DNA of 25,402 nucleotides from Spyradocola sp034113365 (GTDB lineage: Bacteria > Bacillota > Clostridia > Christensenellales > UBA1750), in assembly GCA_034113365.1 (NCBI GenBank), contig JAXEXP010000087.1:1-25402 (forward strand), written 5' to 3'. The number at the start of each line of letters is the position of its first letter. Positions within the stretch are counted from its first letter, which is position 1. A program made the translations under genes and the position numbers. Below the pieces are notes generated by a model. That model did not search any database. It saw only the letters and a program-made list of their open reading frames with translations, and was not told the DNA's origin. Positions 7,637 to 14,951 of this stretch are shown in pieces.

Positions 7637-8200
7637 TTATTTCTCCTTGTCCTTCTTCTTTTCCTTTTCCTCTGACGGCGGGTTCTGGATGTCGATCATC
7701 TTTTCGGCGATCATCTTGTTGACGTTGGCGTGCACGGCCACGCGCAGCGTCGCGTAGGCAAAGCTGGGGACGCTGTCGTCGCCGGGCAGATCCACGTTGT
7801 CCAGCGTGATGATCAGCGACTGCTCCTGCATGCTGCAAAAGTCGTCGTACACCGTCTGCATGTCGTGCACCTCCAGCTGCGAGGCGATCAGGTCGCGGAT
7901 CTCGGAGATGGACAGCACCTGCTTGAGCAGGCAGATGATGATCAGGTGGCACAGATGCGTGCGGTTGTAGCGCTTCTTGACGGGCGGCGGCAGGATGCGC
8001 AGCTTGACGTAGTTGTTGATCATCGCAGGGGTGAGCCGCCTGTCCTTCGCGTCGCGCAGGAAGATGCGCAGATAGTCGTCGATGACCGCCACCACCTGAT
8101 CCATGTACAGCTCGATGGAGGGCAGCTCCTCATAGCGCGGAATGTGATAGTGCCGGACCTGTTGCGTCCACTGCTGAAGCGATTCCTGCGGCGTGCTCAT
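7637..8200 (-). CDS. DUF1836 family protein, putative MerR-like regulator
   Basis: The chosen start (ATG at 8200, giving MSTPQES, 187 residues) is eight bases after AAAGGAG. ATGs at 8206 and 8221 are in frame but too close to, or upstream of, the ribosome site. The N-terminal half matches the DUF1836 family, small Bacillota proteins with a MerR-like helix-turn-helix: RLTPAMINNYVKLRILPPPV is the recognition-like segment, followed by hydrophobic helices (LIIICLLKQVLSISEIRDLI). The last 20 residues are Lys/Glu-rich. Family members are presumed transcription regulators, with unknown ligands and targets. It has its own promoter, divergent from degV/AAA-CYTH, which makes that pair a natural candidate target; this is inference. 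Confidence 0.8.
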   Translation of the reverse strand: MSTPQESLQQWTQQVRHYHIPRYEELPSIELYMDQVVAVIDDYLRIFLRDAKDRRLTPAMINNYVKLRILPPPVKKRYNRTHLCHLIIICLLKQVLSISEIRDLIASQLEVHDMQTVYDDFCSMQEQSLIITLDNVDLPGDDSVPSFAYATLRVAVHANVNKMIAEKMIDIQNPPSEEKEKKKDKEK

Positions 8201-8236
8201 GCGCATGACTCCTTTCCCCATATTGGGTCAGGAATC

Positions 8237-8265
8237 AGTATAGCACAGTTTCTGAAATCAGGCAA
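8237..8265 (-). promoter_or_regulatory. Promoter of the DUF1836 gene
   Basis: On the minus strand, TTGCCT (8265-8260), a 17-base spacer and TATACT (8242-8237) form a good housekeeping promoter about 37 bases before the start codon. Confidence 0.75.
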
Positions 8266-8282
8266 GCGGAAACGAAAAGAAG

Positions 8283-8316
8283 TTGACAAAGTGGATGCGA
8301 TATGATAACCTAATAT
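8283..8316 (+). promoter_or_regulatory. Possible promoter region of degV (weak)
   Basis: A perfect TTGACA is at 8283-8288, but the attractive TATGAT (8301-8306) is only 12 bases away and TAATAT (8311-8316) is 22 away. TAACCT (8306-8311) has the right 17-base spacing but a poor match. A promoter is likely in this segment; its exact elements are unclear, and odd spacing could mean a regulated promoter. Confidence 0.35.
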
Positions 8317-8361
8317 CGAAAACTAGATTTTGCGGAACCATAACCTCGGGAGGGATTCAAT

Positions 8362-9231
8362 ATGTCGTTTGCCATCGTGACCGATTCGTCCTGCAATCTG
8401 CCCAATTCCGTCATCGACCAATACGATCTTCATATCGTCTCGCTGGAGTTCCTGGTGGAGGGCAAGCCCTACCGCAGCTACGTCAAGGGCGAGGAGAATG
8501 ATCTCAAGCGCTTCTACACCATGATGCGCAATAAGGACAACATCACCACTTCCGCCGCCACCGCGCAGGCGTGGATCGACGTCATCGAGCCGCTGCTCAA
8601 GGACGGCCAGGACGTGCTGACCATCGCGTTCTCCTCGGCGCTGTCCATCACCGCGCAGGAGGCCGCCAAGGCCTGCGAGACGCTGCAGAAGCAGTACCCC
8701 GAGCGCAAGGTGCTGTGCGTGGACTCGCTGTGCGCCTCCCTGGGCGAGGGCCTGTTTGTCACCTACGCCTGCCTCAGCCGCGAGGCCGGCAACGACATCA
8801 CCACCACCTGGGAGTGGCTGGAGGACAACAAGCTGCGCCTCTGCCACTGGTTCACCGTGGACGATCTGTTCTTCTTAAAGCGCGGCGGCCGCGTCTCTGC
8901 CGCCACCGCAGTGCTGGGCACCATGCTGGGCATCAAGCCCGTACTGCACGTCGACGACCAGGGCCGCCTCATCAACGTGGCCAAGGCGCGCGGACGCAAG
9001 GGCTCGCTCGACGCGCTGGTCGACCGCATGGCCCAGTCCGCCATCAACCCCGAGAAGCAGACCATCTACATCTCCCACGGCGACTGCGAGAAGGACGCCC
9101 AGTACGTCGCCCAGCAGTGCCGCGAGCGCCTGCACGTCAAGGACGTGCTCATCCACTACATCGACCCCGTCATCGGCGCGCACTCCGGCCCCGGCACTGT
9201 CGCACTGTTCTTCTTCGGCGAGCAGCGCTGA
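8362..9231 (+). CDS. DegV/FakB family fatty-acid-binding protein
   Basis: The protein has 289 residues; the start is preceded by GGGAGGG. The N-terminal hallmark FAIVTDSSCNLP is followed by a segment with TSAATAQAW, then FSSALSITAQEA, the Gly-rich RGGRVSAATAVLGTMLGIKP and the C-terminal IDPVIGAHSGPGTVAL. These match the two-domain DegV fold, which holds a single fatty acid. FakB proteins of this family present fatty acids to the kinase FakA for phosphorylation and use in phospholipids; other members have unknown cargo. The next gene starts 30 bases downstream, so the two are probably cotranscribed. A second, diverged DegV protein is encoded at 21932-22765. Confidence 0.93.
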   Translation: MSFAIVTDSSCNLPNSVIDQYDLHIVSLEFLVEGKPYRSYVKGEENDLKRFYTMMRNKDNITTSAATAQAWIDVIEPLLKDGQDVLTIAFSSALSITAQEAAKACETLQKQYPERKVLCVDSLCASLGEGLFVTYACLSREAGNDITTTWEWLEDNKLRLCHWFTVDDLFFLKRGGRVSAATAVLGTMLGIKPVLHVDDQGRLINVAKARGRKGSLDALVDRMAQSAINPEKQTIYISHGDCEKDAQYVAQQCRERLHVKDVLIHYIDPVIGAHSGPGTVALFFFGEQR

Positions 9232-9261
9232 CAGAAAATATACAGAGTAAGAGAACCCGCA

Positions 9262-10347
9262 ATGACGATTTCCAGGATCGTGATCACCGGCGGCCCCTGC
9301 GCGGGCAAAACCACCGCGATGAGCTGGGTGCAGAACGCGTTCACCCAGATGGGCTACCGCGTGCTGTTCGTGCCCGAGACCGCCACCGAGCTCATCACGG
9401 GCGGCGTCGCGCCGTGGACGTGCGGCAGCAACGCGGATTTCCAGAAGTGCCAGCTTCGGCTGCAGATCGAGAAGGAGAAGGTGTTCGAGCAGGCCGCTGC
9501 CACCATGCCCGCCGATAAGGTGCTCATCGTCTGCGACCGCGGCGTGCTGGACAACCGCGCCTACATGACTGCGGAGGAGTTTGAACAGGCCGTGGCCGGC
9601 ACAGGCTCCAGCGAGGTCAGCCTCCGCGACCAGTACGACGCCGTGTTCCACCTGGTCACCGCCGCAAAGGGCGCCGAGGCGTTCTACACCACCGCCAACA
9701 ACACCGCCCGCACCGAGACCGTTGAGCAGGCGGCTGCGCTGGACGACCGGCTGATCTCGGCCTGGACGGGACACCCCCACCTGCGCGTCATCGACAACTC
9801 CACTTCCTTCGAGGAGAAGATGCGCAGGCTCGTCAAGGAGATCGCGACGTTCCTGGGCGAGCCCGAGCCGTATGAGATCGAGCGCAAGTTCCTGATCGAG
9901 TACCCGGACGTGAGCTGGCTGGAGAACAACCCCGCCTGTCAGCGCATCGAGATCATCCAGACCTACCTCAACAGCGCCAACGGCGACGAGGTGCGCGTCC
10001 GCCAGCGCGGCGCCGACGGTAGCTACAGTTTCTTCCAGACCACCAAGCGCCGCGTGTCCGACCTAAAGCGCGTCGAAATCGAGCGCCGCCTCTCGCAGCA
10101 GGAATACCTGCGTCTGCTGATGGACGCCGACACCTCCAAGCGCCAGATCCGTAAGACGCGCTACTGCCTCACCTATGAGAACCAGTATTTCGAGATCGAC
10201 CTCTATCCCTTCTGGAACGACAAGGCCATCGCGGAGATCGAGCTGAGCGACGAGCAGGCCCCCATCGCATTCCCCGAGCAGATCCGCGTCATCCGCGAGG
10301 TCACCGACGACGACGCCTACAAAAACGCGGCGCTCGCCAGCCGATAA
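9262..10347 (+). CDS. P-loop AAA ATPase fused to a CYTH domain
   Basis: The protein has 361 residues. The N-terminal part (about 1-195) is an AAA_28-type P-loop NTPase with Walker A GGPCAGKTT at 10-18 and a Walker B-like VLIVCDRG. The C-terminal part (about 203-355) is a CYTH domain beginning with the diagnostic E-x-E-x-K (E205, E207, K209 in YEIERKFLI). Strands with alternating basic residues follow (EVRVRQRG, TTKRRV). CYTH domains bind triphosphates and metal in a beta-tunnel (inorganic triphosphatase, class IV adenylate cyclase, thiamine triphosphatase). The same domain order is known, to my memory, in eukaryotic TTD14-like proteins and many Bacillota. No strong ribosome site is seen (only AGTAAGAGAA), so translation may couple to degV. 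Its reaction is unknown. Confidence 0.88.
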   Translation: MTISRIVITGGPCAGKTTAMSWVQNAFTQMGYRVLFVPETATELITGGVAPWTCGSNADFQKCQLRLQIEKEKVFEQAAATMPADKVLIVCDRGVLDNRAYMTAEEFEQAVAGTGSSEVSLRDQYDAVFHLVTAAKGAEAFYTTANNTARTETVEQAAALDDRLISAWTGHPHLRVIDNSTSFEEKMRRLVKEIATFLGEPEPYEIERKFLIEYPDVSWLENNPACQRIEIIQTYLNSANGDEVRVRQRGADGSYSFFQTTKRRVSDLKRVEIERRLSQQEYLRLLMDADTSKRQIRKTRYCLTYENQYFEIDLYPFWNDKAIAEIELSDEQAPIAFPEQIRVIREVTDDDAYKNAALASR

Positions 10348-10604
10348 CGCGCGCATTCGATTATCGTGGTTCTCTTCGGGGCCGACACCTCCCCGCTACG
10401 CACCGTGCTTCCCTTTCGGGAAAGCCCGGTGTTCCGGTCGGCTTATTTGTAAGAAACAGTCCACTGGACCATTTATTGCAAAACGCTCGACCTACAGGAT
10501 TTTGCCCCTCCGGGTGAACCTCAAGGGGAGCCGTAAAGCCGCCCCCATTGTTACCGCAAACACCCAGAATATCAAAGACCACCGGCATCCCGGTGGTTTC
10601 TGTC
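10348..10604. repeat. Gene-free stretch with hairpin-forming repeat remnants
   Basis: No gene is seen. Near 10401-10431, CACCG, GCTT and CC pair with GG, AAGC and CGGTG around a TTTC-type loop; the inner GCTTCCC/GGGAAAGC resembles stem 1 of the 48-nt repeat. A short palindrome GTCCA-C-TGGAC lies near 10459-10469. At 10576-10599, ACCACCGG-CATC-CCGGTGGT forms a hairpin followed by T-rich sequence, which may terminate the AAA-CYTH gene. These look like degenerate mobile intergenic elements. Confidence 0.5.
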
Positions 10605-10644
10605 TGTAGAAAAGTCATGCGGACAGCAACGGCGCAAATCCTTT

Positions 10645-10692
10645 GGCTTCCCCTTGAGGGAAAGCTGTCGCCCGCAGGCGACTGATGAGGTG
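10645..10692 (+). repeat. Structured 48-nt repeat, copy 2
   Basis: This is the same core as copy 1, with one C-A mismatch in stem 1 (GCTTCCCC against GGGAAAGC) and an intact stem 2. GAGGTG can pair with CACCTC 17 bases later as a longer third stem. Confidence 0.85.
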
Positions 10693-10823
10693 AACGTCGA
10701 GCAGCAACCCACCTCGGAAGCACCGCATCAAAGCGAAAAGACCATCGGCATACCCCGGTGATTTTTTCGCTGTCATTCCGTCTTGTAGAAAAGTTACGCG
10801 GACAGCAACGGTGCAAATCCTTT

Positions 10824-10871
10824 GGCTTCCCCTTGAGGGGAAGCTGTCGCCCGCAGGCGACTGATGAGGTG
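10824..10871 (+). repeat. Structured 48-nt repeat, copy 3
   Basis: The core is identical to copy 1. Its downstream flank has CCCACCCCTGAAGCACCG, matching copy 2 closely and copy 4 partly, so the conserved element reaches past the 48-nt core. Confidence 0.85.
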
Positions 10872-10951
10872 AACGTCGAGCAGCAGCCCACCCCTGAAGC
10901 ACCGCATCAAAGCGAAACGACCATCGGCATACCCCGGTGGTCTTTTCGCTG

Positions 10952-11701
10952 TCATTCTGTCTGTTTTCGTGCGAATCCCGCTGCGCAGGCCATCACCGCG
11001 CACAGCCCCACCGCCAGCGCCATGCCCGGCAGATAAGCCGGATCGCTGCACAGTAACTGCACCGTATTGAACAGCGCAGTGGCGATGTTCGTACCGTCAA
11101 ACCACGCCAGCGCCGTCCGCTCCGCGCGCCCCAGTACCCCGCGCCGCACCAGATGCCGCTCCACAGCGACGCGCCCCAGCAGCAGCGCCGCGAACAGCAG
11201 CAGATACACCCACGCGCTCTCTGCCCAGACCAGCTCGCTGCAGCCCCAGCTGATCAGCAGCATGAGGATCTCGCTGACGATGCCGCCCAACACCAGCCAG
11301 CCCTGCCGCAGCGTACGCTTCTCCGCCCTGCAGACCCGCCAGCTGATGAGGCGCACCGCGAGCACGATGAGCAGCGGCGTCCAGAGCATCAGCACCTCGA
11401 TCCCGATGCCCGTCGCCATCATCACCCATGGCAGGATGGGGAGACACAAAATGCACGCCTCGATGTTCAGAAAGCTCAGATGCTCCACGCGCAGCCACTT
11501 CCTGCGGATGCACCAGACCTCCAGCAGTGCCCACCCCACGCCAATGGCGATGAAGATCAGGCATGCCACCGGCCAGCTCACCGGCATCTTCCAACCATAA
11601 ATACATCCGGTCACCAGCTGCGCAAACCCGGTGAGGATCAGCAGCGACACAAGGCACGGCGCCTCCTGCGCCAGCCGCGTCAGCAGCCGTTTGACGTTCA
11701 T
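10952..11701 (-). CDS. Polytopic membrane protein of unknown function
   Basis: The start chosen is ATG at 11701 (MNVKRLLTRL, 249 residues), eight bases after AAAGGGGG; an upstream in-frame TTG at 11731 lacks a ribosome site. The protein has about six to seven hydrophobic segments, for example LVSLLILTGFAQLVTG, WPVACLIFIAIGVGWALL and VYLLLFAALLLG, separated by short basic loops. I do not recognise a family and see no catalytic motif. Size and layout would allow a small transporter-like or sensor-like membrane protein, but no function can be given. Its 3' end runs into the last 11 bases of the duplicated repeat unit. It has its own promoter. Confidence 0.75.
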   Translation of the reverse strand: MNVKRLLTRLAQEAPCLVSLLILTGFAQLVTGCIYGWKMPVSWPVACLIFIAIGVGWALLEVWCIRRKWLRVEHLSFLNIEACILCLPILPWVMMATGIGIEVLMLWTPLLIVLAVRLISWRVCRAEKRTLRQGWLVLGGIVSEILMLLISWGCSELVWAESAWVYLLLFAALLLGRVAVERHLVRRGVLGRAERTALAWFDGTNIATALFNTVQLLCSDPAYLPGMALAVGLCAVMACAAGFARKQTE

Positions 11702-11732
11702 CTGCCTGCCCCCTTTACTTTTCGTTAACAAC

Positions 11733-11760
11733 AGTATATCATATCCAGTGAGACCCTCAA
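11733..11760 (-). promoter_or_regulatory. Promoter of the membrane protein gene
   Basis: On the minus strand, TTGAGG (11760-11755), a 16-base spacer and TATACT (11738-11733) stand 31 bases before the chosen start. Confidence 0.6.
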
Positions 11761-11852
11761 TTCCTTCTTTACATATTCATGAATCGAGCACATCCACTGC
11801 AAAATGATCAACAAAACCACCTGCACGAATACTCAAAAGGGGAGAGGACAGC

Positions 11853-12386
11853 ATGGAAACCATCGAGGTCAACGGCAAAGCATGGACGATCCTGCGCCTG
11901 CTCGGCCACGGCAAGGGCGGCTATTCCTACCTGGCGCAGCGCGACGACGCCACCGCAGTGCTCAAGCAGATCCACCACGAGCCCTGCGATTACTACACCT
12001 TTGGCAACAAGATCGAGGCGGAGCGGCGCGATTACGAGCGGCTGCGGCAGGCCGGCATCCGTATCCCGGAGATGCTGGAGATCGACATGGAGCAGGAGCG
12101 CATCCTAAAGCAGTTCATCTGCGGCGAGACCATCTGCGAAAGGGTCAAGCGCGGCGCTCAGATCGCCTCGTACCTGGCCCAGGTGCGCGAAATGGCCGCG
12201 CAGGCCGCCGCTGCCGGGCTGAATATCGACTATTTCCCCACCAATTTCGTGGTGCAGGACGGCGTGCTGTACTACATCGACTACGAATGCAATCCGTACA
12301 GCGACGAGTGGAACTTCGAAAACTGGGGCGTCAAATACTGGTCGCGCACGCCGGAATTCGAGGCCTACCTCGCCTCGCAGGCGTAA
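11853..12386 (+). CDS. Minimal protein-kinase-like protein (Bud32/RIO-like size)
   Basis: The protein has 177 residues, and AAGGGGAGAGG precedes the start. It contains a compact kinase core: Gly-rich loop LGHGKGGYSYLAQ (17-29), likely ATP-anchoring K38 in AVLKQI, a helix-C-like acidic stretch IEAERRDYERL (54-64), a catalytic-loop-like D126-YFPT-N131, and a metal-binding D143 in IDYE in place of DFG. D126 and N131 have the spacing expected for the catalytic Asp and Asn. The substrate-binding lobe is very short, as in Bud32 and aminoglycoside-kinase relatives. It may phosphorylate a protein or a small molecule; no substrate is evident. It ends nine bases from the convergent gene and has no partner in the same orientation. 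Confidence 0.7.
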   Translation: METIEVNGKAWTILRLLGHGKGGYSYLAQRDDATAVLKQIHHEPCDYYTFGNKIEAERRDYERLRQAGIRIPEMLEIDMEQERILKQFICGETICERVKRGAQIASYLAQVREMAAQAAAAGLNIDYFPTNFVVQDGVLYYIDYECNPYSDEWNFENWGVKYWSRTPEFEAYLASQA

Positions 12387-12395
12387 ACCACGAAT

Positions 12396-12827
12396 TCAGC
12401 CGCCGTACTGCGCGTAGGGGAGGGGTTCCGCGTGCAGCCTGCTTACGATGAACGGATTGAGCTTGAAGGGAACCAGACTGCTCACAGAAATCAGCGCAGC
12501 CTGCTCCAGCCGAAGAACGCAAAAACCGTCGCATTCCCGAATCTCATAATGATATAAAACGCTGGAGCCGTATTCCGAGATCTCCACCACATCCCGCTCC
12601 GCATCAAACGCACAGCGCAGCTCATCCGCATCGTTCCCGGCTTTCAGCAGGCGGATGATCTCCTCCCTCGAAAGCTCCACCCTGTAAACGAACCTGCGCA
12701 TCATGGCGTCGCAGTTGACCACCCCCCCGCCCGCCTTGCGATGATCCCTGCACAGGGGAATCAAAATCCCCAAAACAAGGGGAACCATGATCACAAAAAA
12801 GAGGACAGCCATCACCACAAATTCCAT
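12396..12827 (-). CDS. Small membrane-anchored protein of unknown function
   Basis: The protein has 143 residues; AGGGAGG lies seven bases before the ATG. One hydrophobic segment (about 4-26, VVMAVLFFVIMVPLVLGILI) anchors the N-terminus. The remaining 115 residues look like a soluble mixed domain with several strands (SSVLYHYEI, FCVLRLEQAALISV). By the positive-inside rule (RDHRKAGG just after the segment) the domain is probably cytoplasmic. I do not recognise a family. It resembles the small YcxB-like or PH-like membrane proteins of Bacillota only in general layout. Confidence 0.7.
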   Translation of the reverse strand: MEFVVMAVLFFVIMVPLVLGILIPLCRDHRKAGGGVVNCDAMMRRFVYRVELSREEIIRLLKAGNDADELRCAFDAERDVVEISEYGSSVLYHYEIRECDGFCVLRLEQAALISVSSLVPFKLNPFIVSRLHAEPLPYAQYGG

Positions 12828-12865
12828 AGTGCACCTCCCTTTTGAGCGCAGGATACCATGAATAC

Positions 12866-12906
12866 AAAATGACCGCAGCTTTCATCGAAGCTGCGGTCAT
12901 TTTTTT
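12866..12906 (-). terminator. Terminator of the tRNA-Ser operon
   Basis: A perfect 16-bp stem (12866-12881 with 12888-12903) has a 6-base loop. T-rich sequence lies on both sides, so it can act in both directions. Its base is only a few bases from the encoded CCA end of the first tRNA. Confidence 0.9.
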
Positions 12907-12996
12907 GGCGGAGAAGCCGGGATTTGAACCCGGGCGCCGGTATCCCGACCTACTCCCTTAGCAGGGGAGCCCCTTCGGCCTCTTGGGTACTTCTCC
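12906..12996 (-). tRNA. tRNA-Ser (anticodon GCU)
   Basis: Acceptor stem GGAGAAG/CTTCTCC has discriminator G and an encoded CCA. The anticodon arm is CTCCC-CTGCTAA-GGGAG (anticodon GCT). A long variable arm and the T arm CCGGG-TTCAAAT-CCCGG complete a class II serine tRNA of 91 nt. It reads AGC and AGU codons. Confidence 0.96.
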
Positions 12997-13016
12997 ATAT
13001 TGAGTTTCAACAGGGA

Positions 13017-13105
13017 TGGCGGAGAGAGAGGGATTCGAACCCCCGGTGCCTTGCGACATCACTGGTTTTCAAGACCAGCTCCATAAACCACTCGAACATC
13101 TCTCC
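13017..13105 (-). tRNA. tRNA-Ser (anticodon UGA)
   Basis: Acceptor stem GGAGAGA/TCTCTCC has discriminator G and an encoded CCA. The anticodon arm is CTGGT-CTTGAAA-ACCAG (anticodon TGA). A long variable arm and GGTTCGAATCC are present; total 89 nt. It lies 20 bases before the other tRNA-Ser and is cotranscribed with it. Confidence 0.96.
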
Positions 13106-13156
13106 GCGTGTAGGAATTTGGTCTGTCCCCATCGCCGCACGACCTGCGACTAATTC

Positions 13157-13185
13157 AGTATAGCAGGAAGCACCCGGAAAGTCAA
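13157..13185 (-). promoter_or_regulatory. Promoter of the tRNA-Ser operon
   Basis: On the minus strand, TTGACT (13185-13180), exactly 17 bases and TATACT (13162-13157) form a strong promoter about 52 bases before the first tRNA. It abuts the broken permease gene at 13195. Confidence 0.85.
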
Positions 13186-13194
13186 TAGGTCAAA

Positions 13195-14009
13195 ATGGAG
13201 GTGCGATGTTTTTTTGTCGCGTTTCAGGACTTTGTTCCCAACAGGGGCTGGTTTGGGTCGGAATGGGTGGGCCTTGAGAATTTCGCGCTGTTCTTCGGCA
13301 CGCCCGATGCGTGGATCGTGATCCGGAACACACTGGTGATGGCGGTGGGCAAGATCGTATTCTCCACGCTGGCGTCCATTGCGTTTGCACTGCTGCTCAA
13401 TGAAGTCCGATCCGGCGGGATCAAGCGCGTGGTGCAGACGTTTGTGTGTCTGCCGCATTTCGTCTCCTGGGTGATCTATGCGTCCATCATCCGCTTTCTG
13501 CTCAGCGGCGACGGCATGCTGAACCGGCTGCTGCTCTCCCTGGGGATGGAGGAGCCGATCCTCTTCCTCTCCAAAGAAAACCTGTTCCAGCCCGTGATGA
13601 TCCTGACGGAAGTGATGAAGGAATTCGGCTACGGCTCGATCATCTACCTGGCGGCGATCGCCAATGTCAATCCCAACTTTTATGAAGCCGCCACGCTGGA
13701 CGGTGCGAACCGCTGGCAGAAGATGTACTACATCACGCTGCCCTGCATCATGCCCACGATCATTCTGATGGCGACGCTGTCGGTGGGCAACGTGCTCAAC
13801 GCGGGCTTTGATCAGGTGTTCAACCTGTACAGCCCCGCGGTGTATTCCACCGCGGACATCATCGATACCTACGTCTACCGCATCGGCCTGCTCAATATCA
13901 ATTACGGCCTGGGCTCCGCCATCGGTCTGTTCAAGTCCGTGATCAGCATGCTGCTGATCGTCGTCTCCTACAGCCTTGCGGCGAATTCTGCGACTACCGC
14001 ATTTTCTGA
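13195..14009 (+). pseudogene. LplB/YteP-type sugar ABC permease, 5'-truncated and frameshifted
   Basis: Residues from about AFQDFVPNRG onward match LplB-type permeases of complex-sugar uptake systems, including the EAA-like loop EAATLDGANRWQKMYYITLP. The family's first membrane segment and cytoplasmic N-terminus, about 40-60 residues, are missing; similarity begins near 13216 and a stop lies just upstream in frame. At the other end, one base is missing near 13984-13985. Restoring it gives the typical C-terminus FCDYRIF and TGA at 14007-14009, directly before the next gene's ribosome site. Without it, the frame reads on into unrelated sequence until 14265. The solute-binding protein gene that usually accompanies such permeases is also absent. 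Very likely non-functional. Confidence 0.85.
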
Positions 14010-14026
14010 AAGGAGGGGAATGAGAA

Positions 14027-14930
14027 ATGACGGCGAACCCGGCCGTGGAAACCCACCGCAGGCGTGCAAAAATATCGTGGTTTCAGGCGCTGATCTGCCT
14101 GTTTCTGATCGCAATGGCGCTCGTCTGCGTCTACCCGATGTGGTATACGCTGATCATCTCCATCAGCGACAAAGCCAAGGTCATGGCGGGCGAGGTCTAC
14201 ATCCTTCCCAAGGGCTTCAATCTCATCGCCTACCGCAAGCTGCTGTCAGACACGACCTTCTTTGACGCGTTCTTCGTGTCGGTCAAGCGCGCGGTGCTGG
14301 GCTGCGCGCTGAACATGGCGCTGATGCTGCTGACCGTCTACCCGCTTGCAATGCCGGAAAACAGGTTCCCAAGGAAAAAACTATGTCTGGTTTCTGGTGT
14401 TCAACATGCTGTTCTACGGCGGCATGATCCCGGCGTTCATCAACATCAAAAACCTCGGGATGTACAACACCATCTGGTCGCTGGTGCTGCCGGGCGCGCT
14501 GCCCATCTACAACACCTTCCTGCTGATGAATTTCTTTAAGAACGTCCCCTACGACATGAACGAGTCCGCCACCGTGGACGGCGCGAGCGCGCTGCGCATA
14601 CTGTTTCAGATCTATGTGCCCGTCTCGCTGCCCGCATTGGCGACCGTACTGCTCTTTTGCTTCGTCGGGCACTGGAACTCCTGGTTTGACGGTCTGATCT
14701 ATATCAATCAGCCGCAAAACCAGCCCCTGCAGACGCTGATCTACCAGCTCAATGTCCGCATCAACGCCCAGTCGATGACCTCGGAGGAGATCCGCGAACT
14801 GTCCGTGCTCTCCAGCGAGACGGTCAACGCCGCCAAGATCATCATCGCGCTGATCCCCATCATGGCGATCTATCCGTTCATTCAAAGGTATTTTGTGACG
14901 GGACTGACGCTGGGCGCAGTCAAGGAATAG
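14027..14930 (+). pseudogene. YtcP/LplC-type sugar ABC permease with one frameshift
   Basis: The gene starts well (AAAGGAGGGG upstream of ATG 14027) and reads as a membrane permease (FQALICLFLIAMALVCVYP) up to about residue 117. It then shifts frame at a run of six A (14375-14380). In the +1 frame the protein continues perfectly as NYVWFLVFNMLFYGGMIPAF through the EAA-like loop ESATVDGASALRILFQIYVP to TAG at 14928-14930. Reading the run as five A restores about 300 residues, the usual family length. It would be the second membrane subunit for complex-sugar import with the broken gene before it. A homopolymer sequencing error is possible, but the neighbouring lesions favour true decay. Confidence 0.85.
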
Positions 14931-14951
14931 CGAAAAAGAGGAGGAAGAACC

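Larger units (their letters stand above)
10605..10962 (+). repeat. 179-bp tandem duplication containing repeat copies 2 and 3
   Basis: Unit A is 10605-10783 and unit B is 10784-10962; both start with TGTAGAAAAGT and are about 90-95% alike by eye, at an exact 179-bp period. Each unit holds a 48-nt core and ends in an imperfect hairpin of 17-bp arms (10732-10771 and 10911-10950). Unit B's end overlaps the last codons of the minus-strand membrane protein gene. A recent local duplication is the simplest origin. Confidence 0.88.

Noticed and set aside
8283..8306. TTGACA and TATGAT as a standard promoter for the first degV gene
   Set aside because: The spacer is only 12 bases, too short for normal sigma recognition, so only a weak promoter region is reported.
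10605..10962. Tandem repeats as a CRISPR array
   Set aside because: There are only two units of 179 bp with no unique spacers and no cas genes nearby.
10361..11051. Short open frames across the repeat cluster with repeated peptides such as RQLPLKGKP
   Set aside because: They are translations of the 48-nt repeat and its flanks, not genes; no start signals are seen.
12906..13220. tRNA-Ser locus as the attachment site of an integrated element
   Set aside because: No integrase and no duplicated tRNA 3' end were seen in the window; only a breakpoint near the promoter is supported.
14371..14385. The A run in the second permease as a programmed -1 frameshift site
   Set aside because: Joining the frames needs +1, not -1, and the codon phase (AGG AAA AAA CTA) is wrong for the A-AAA-AAC slippery site. 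A simple indel fits better.
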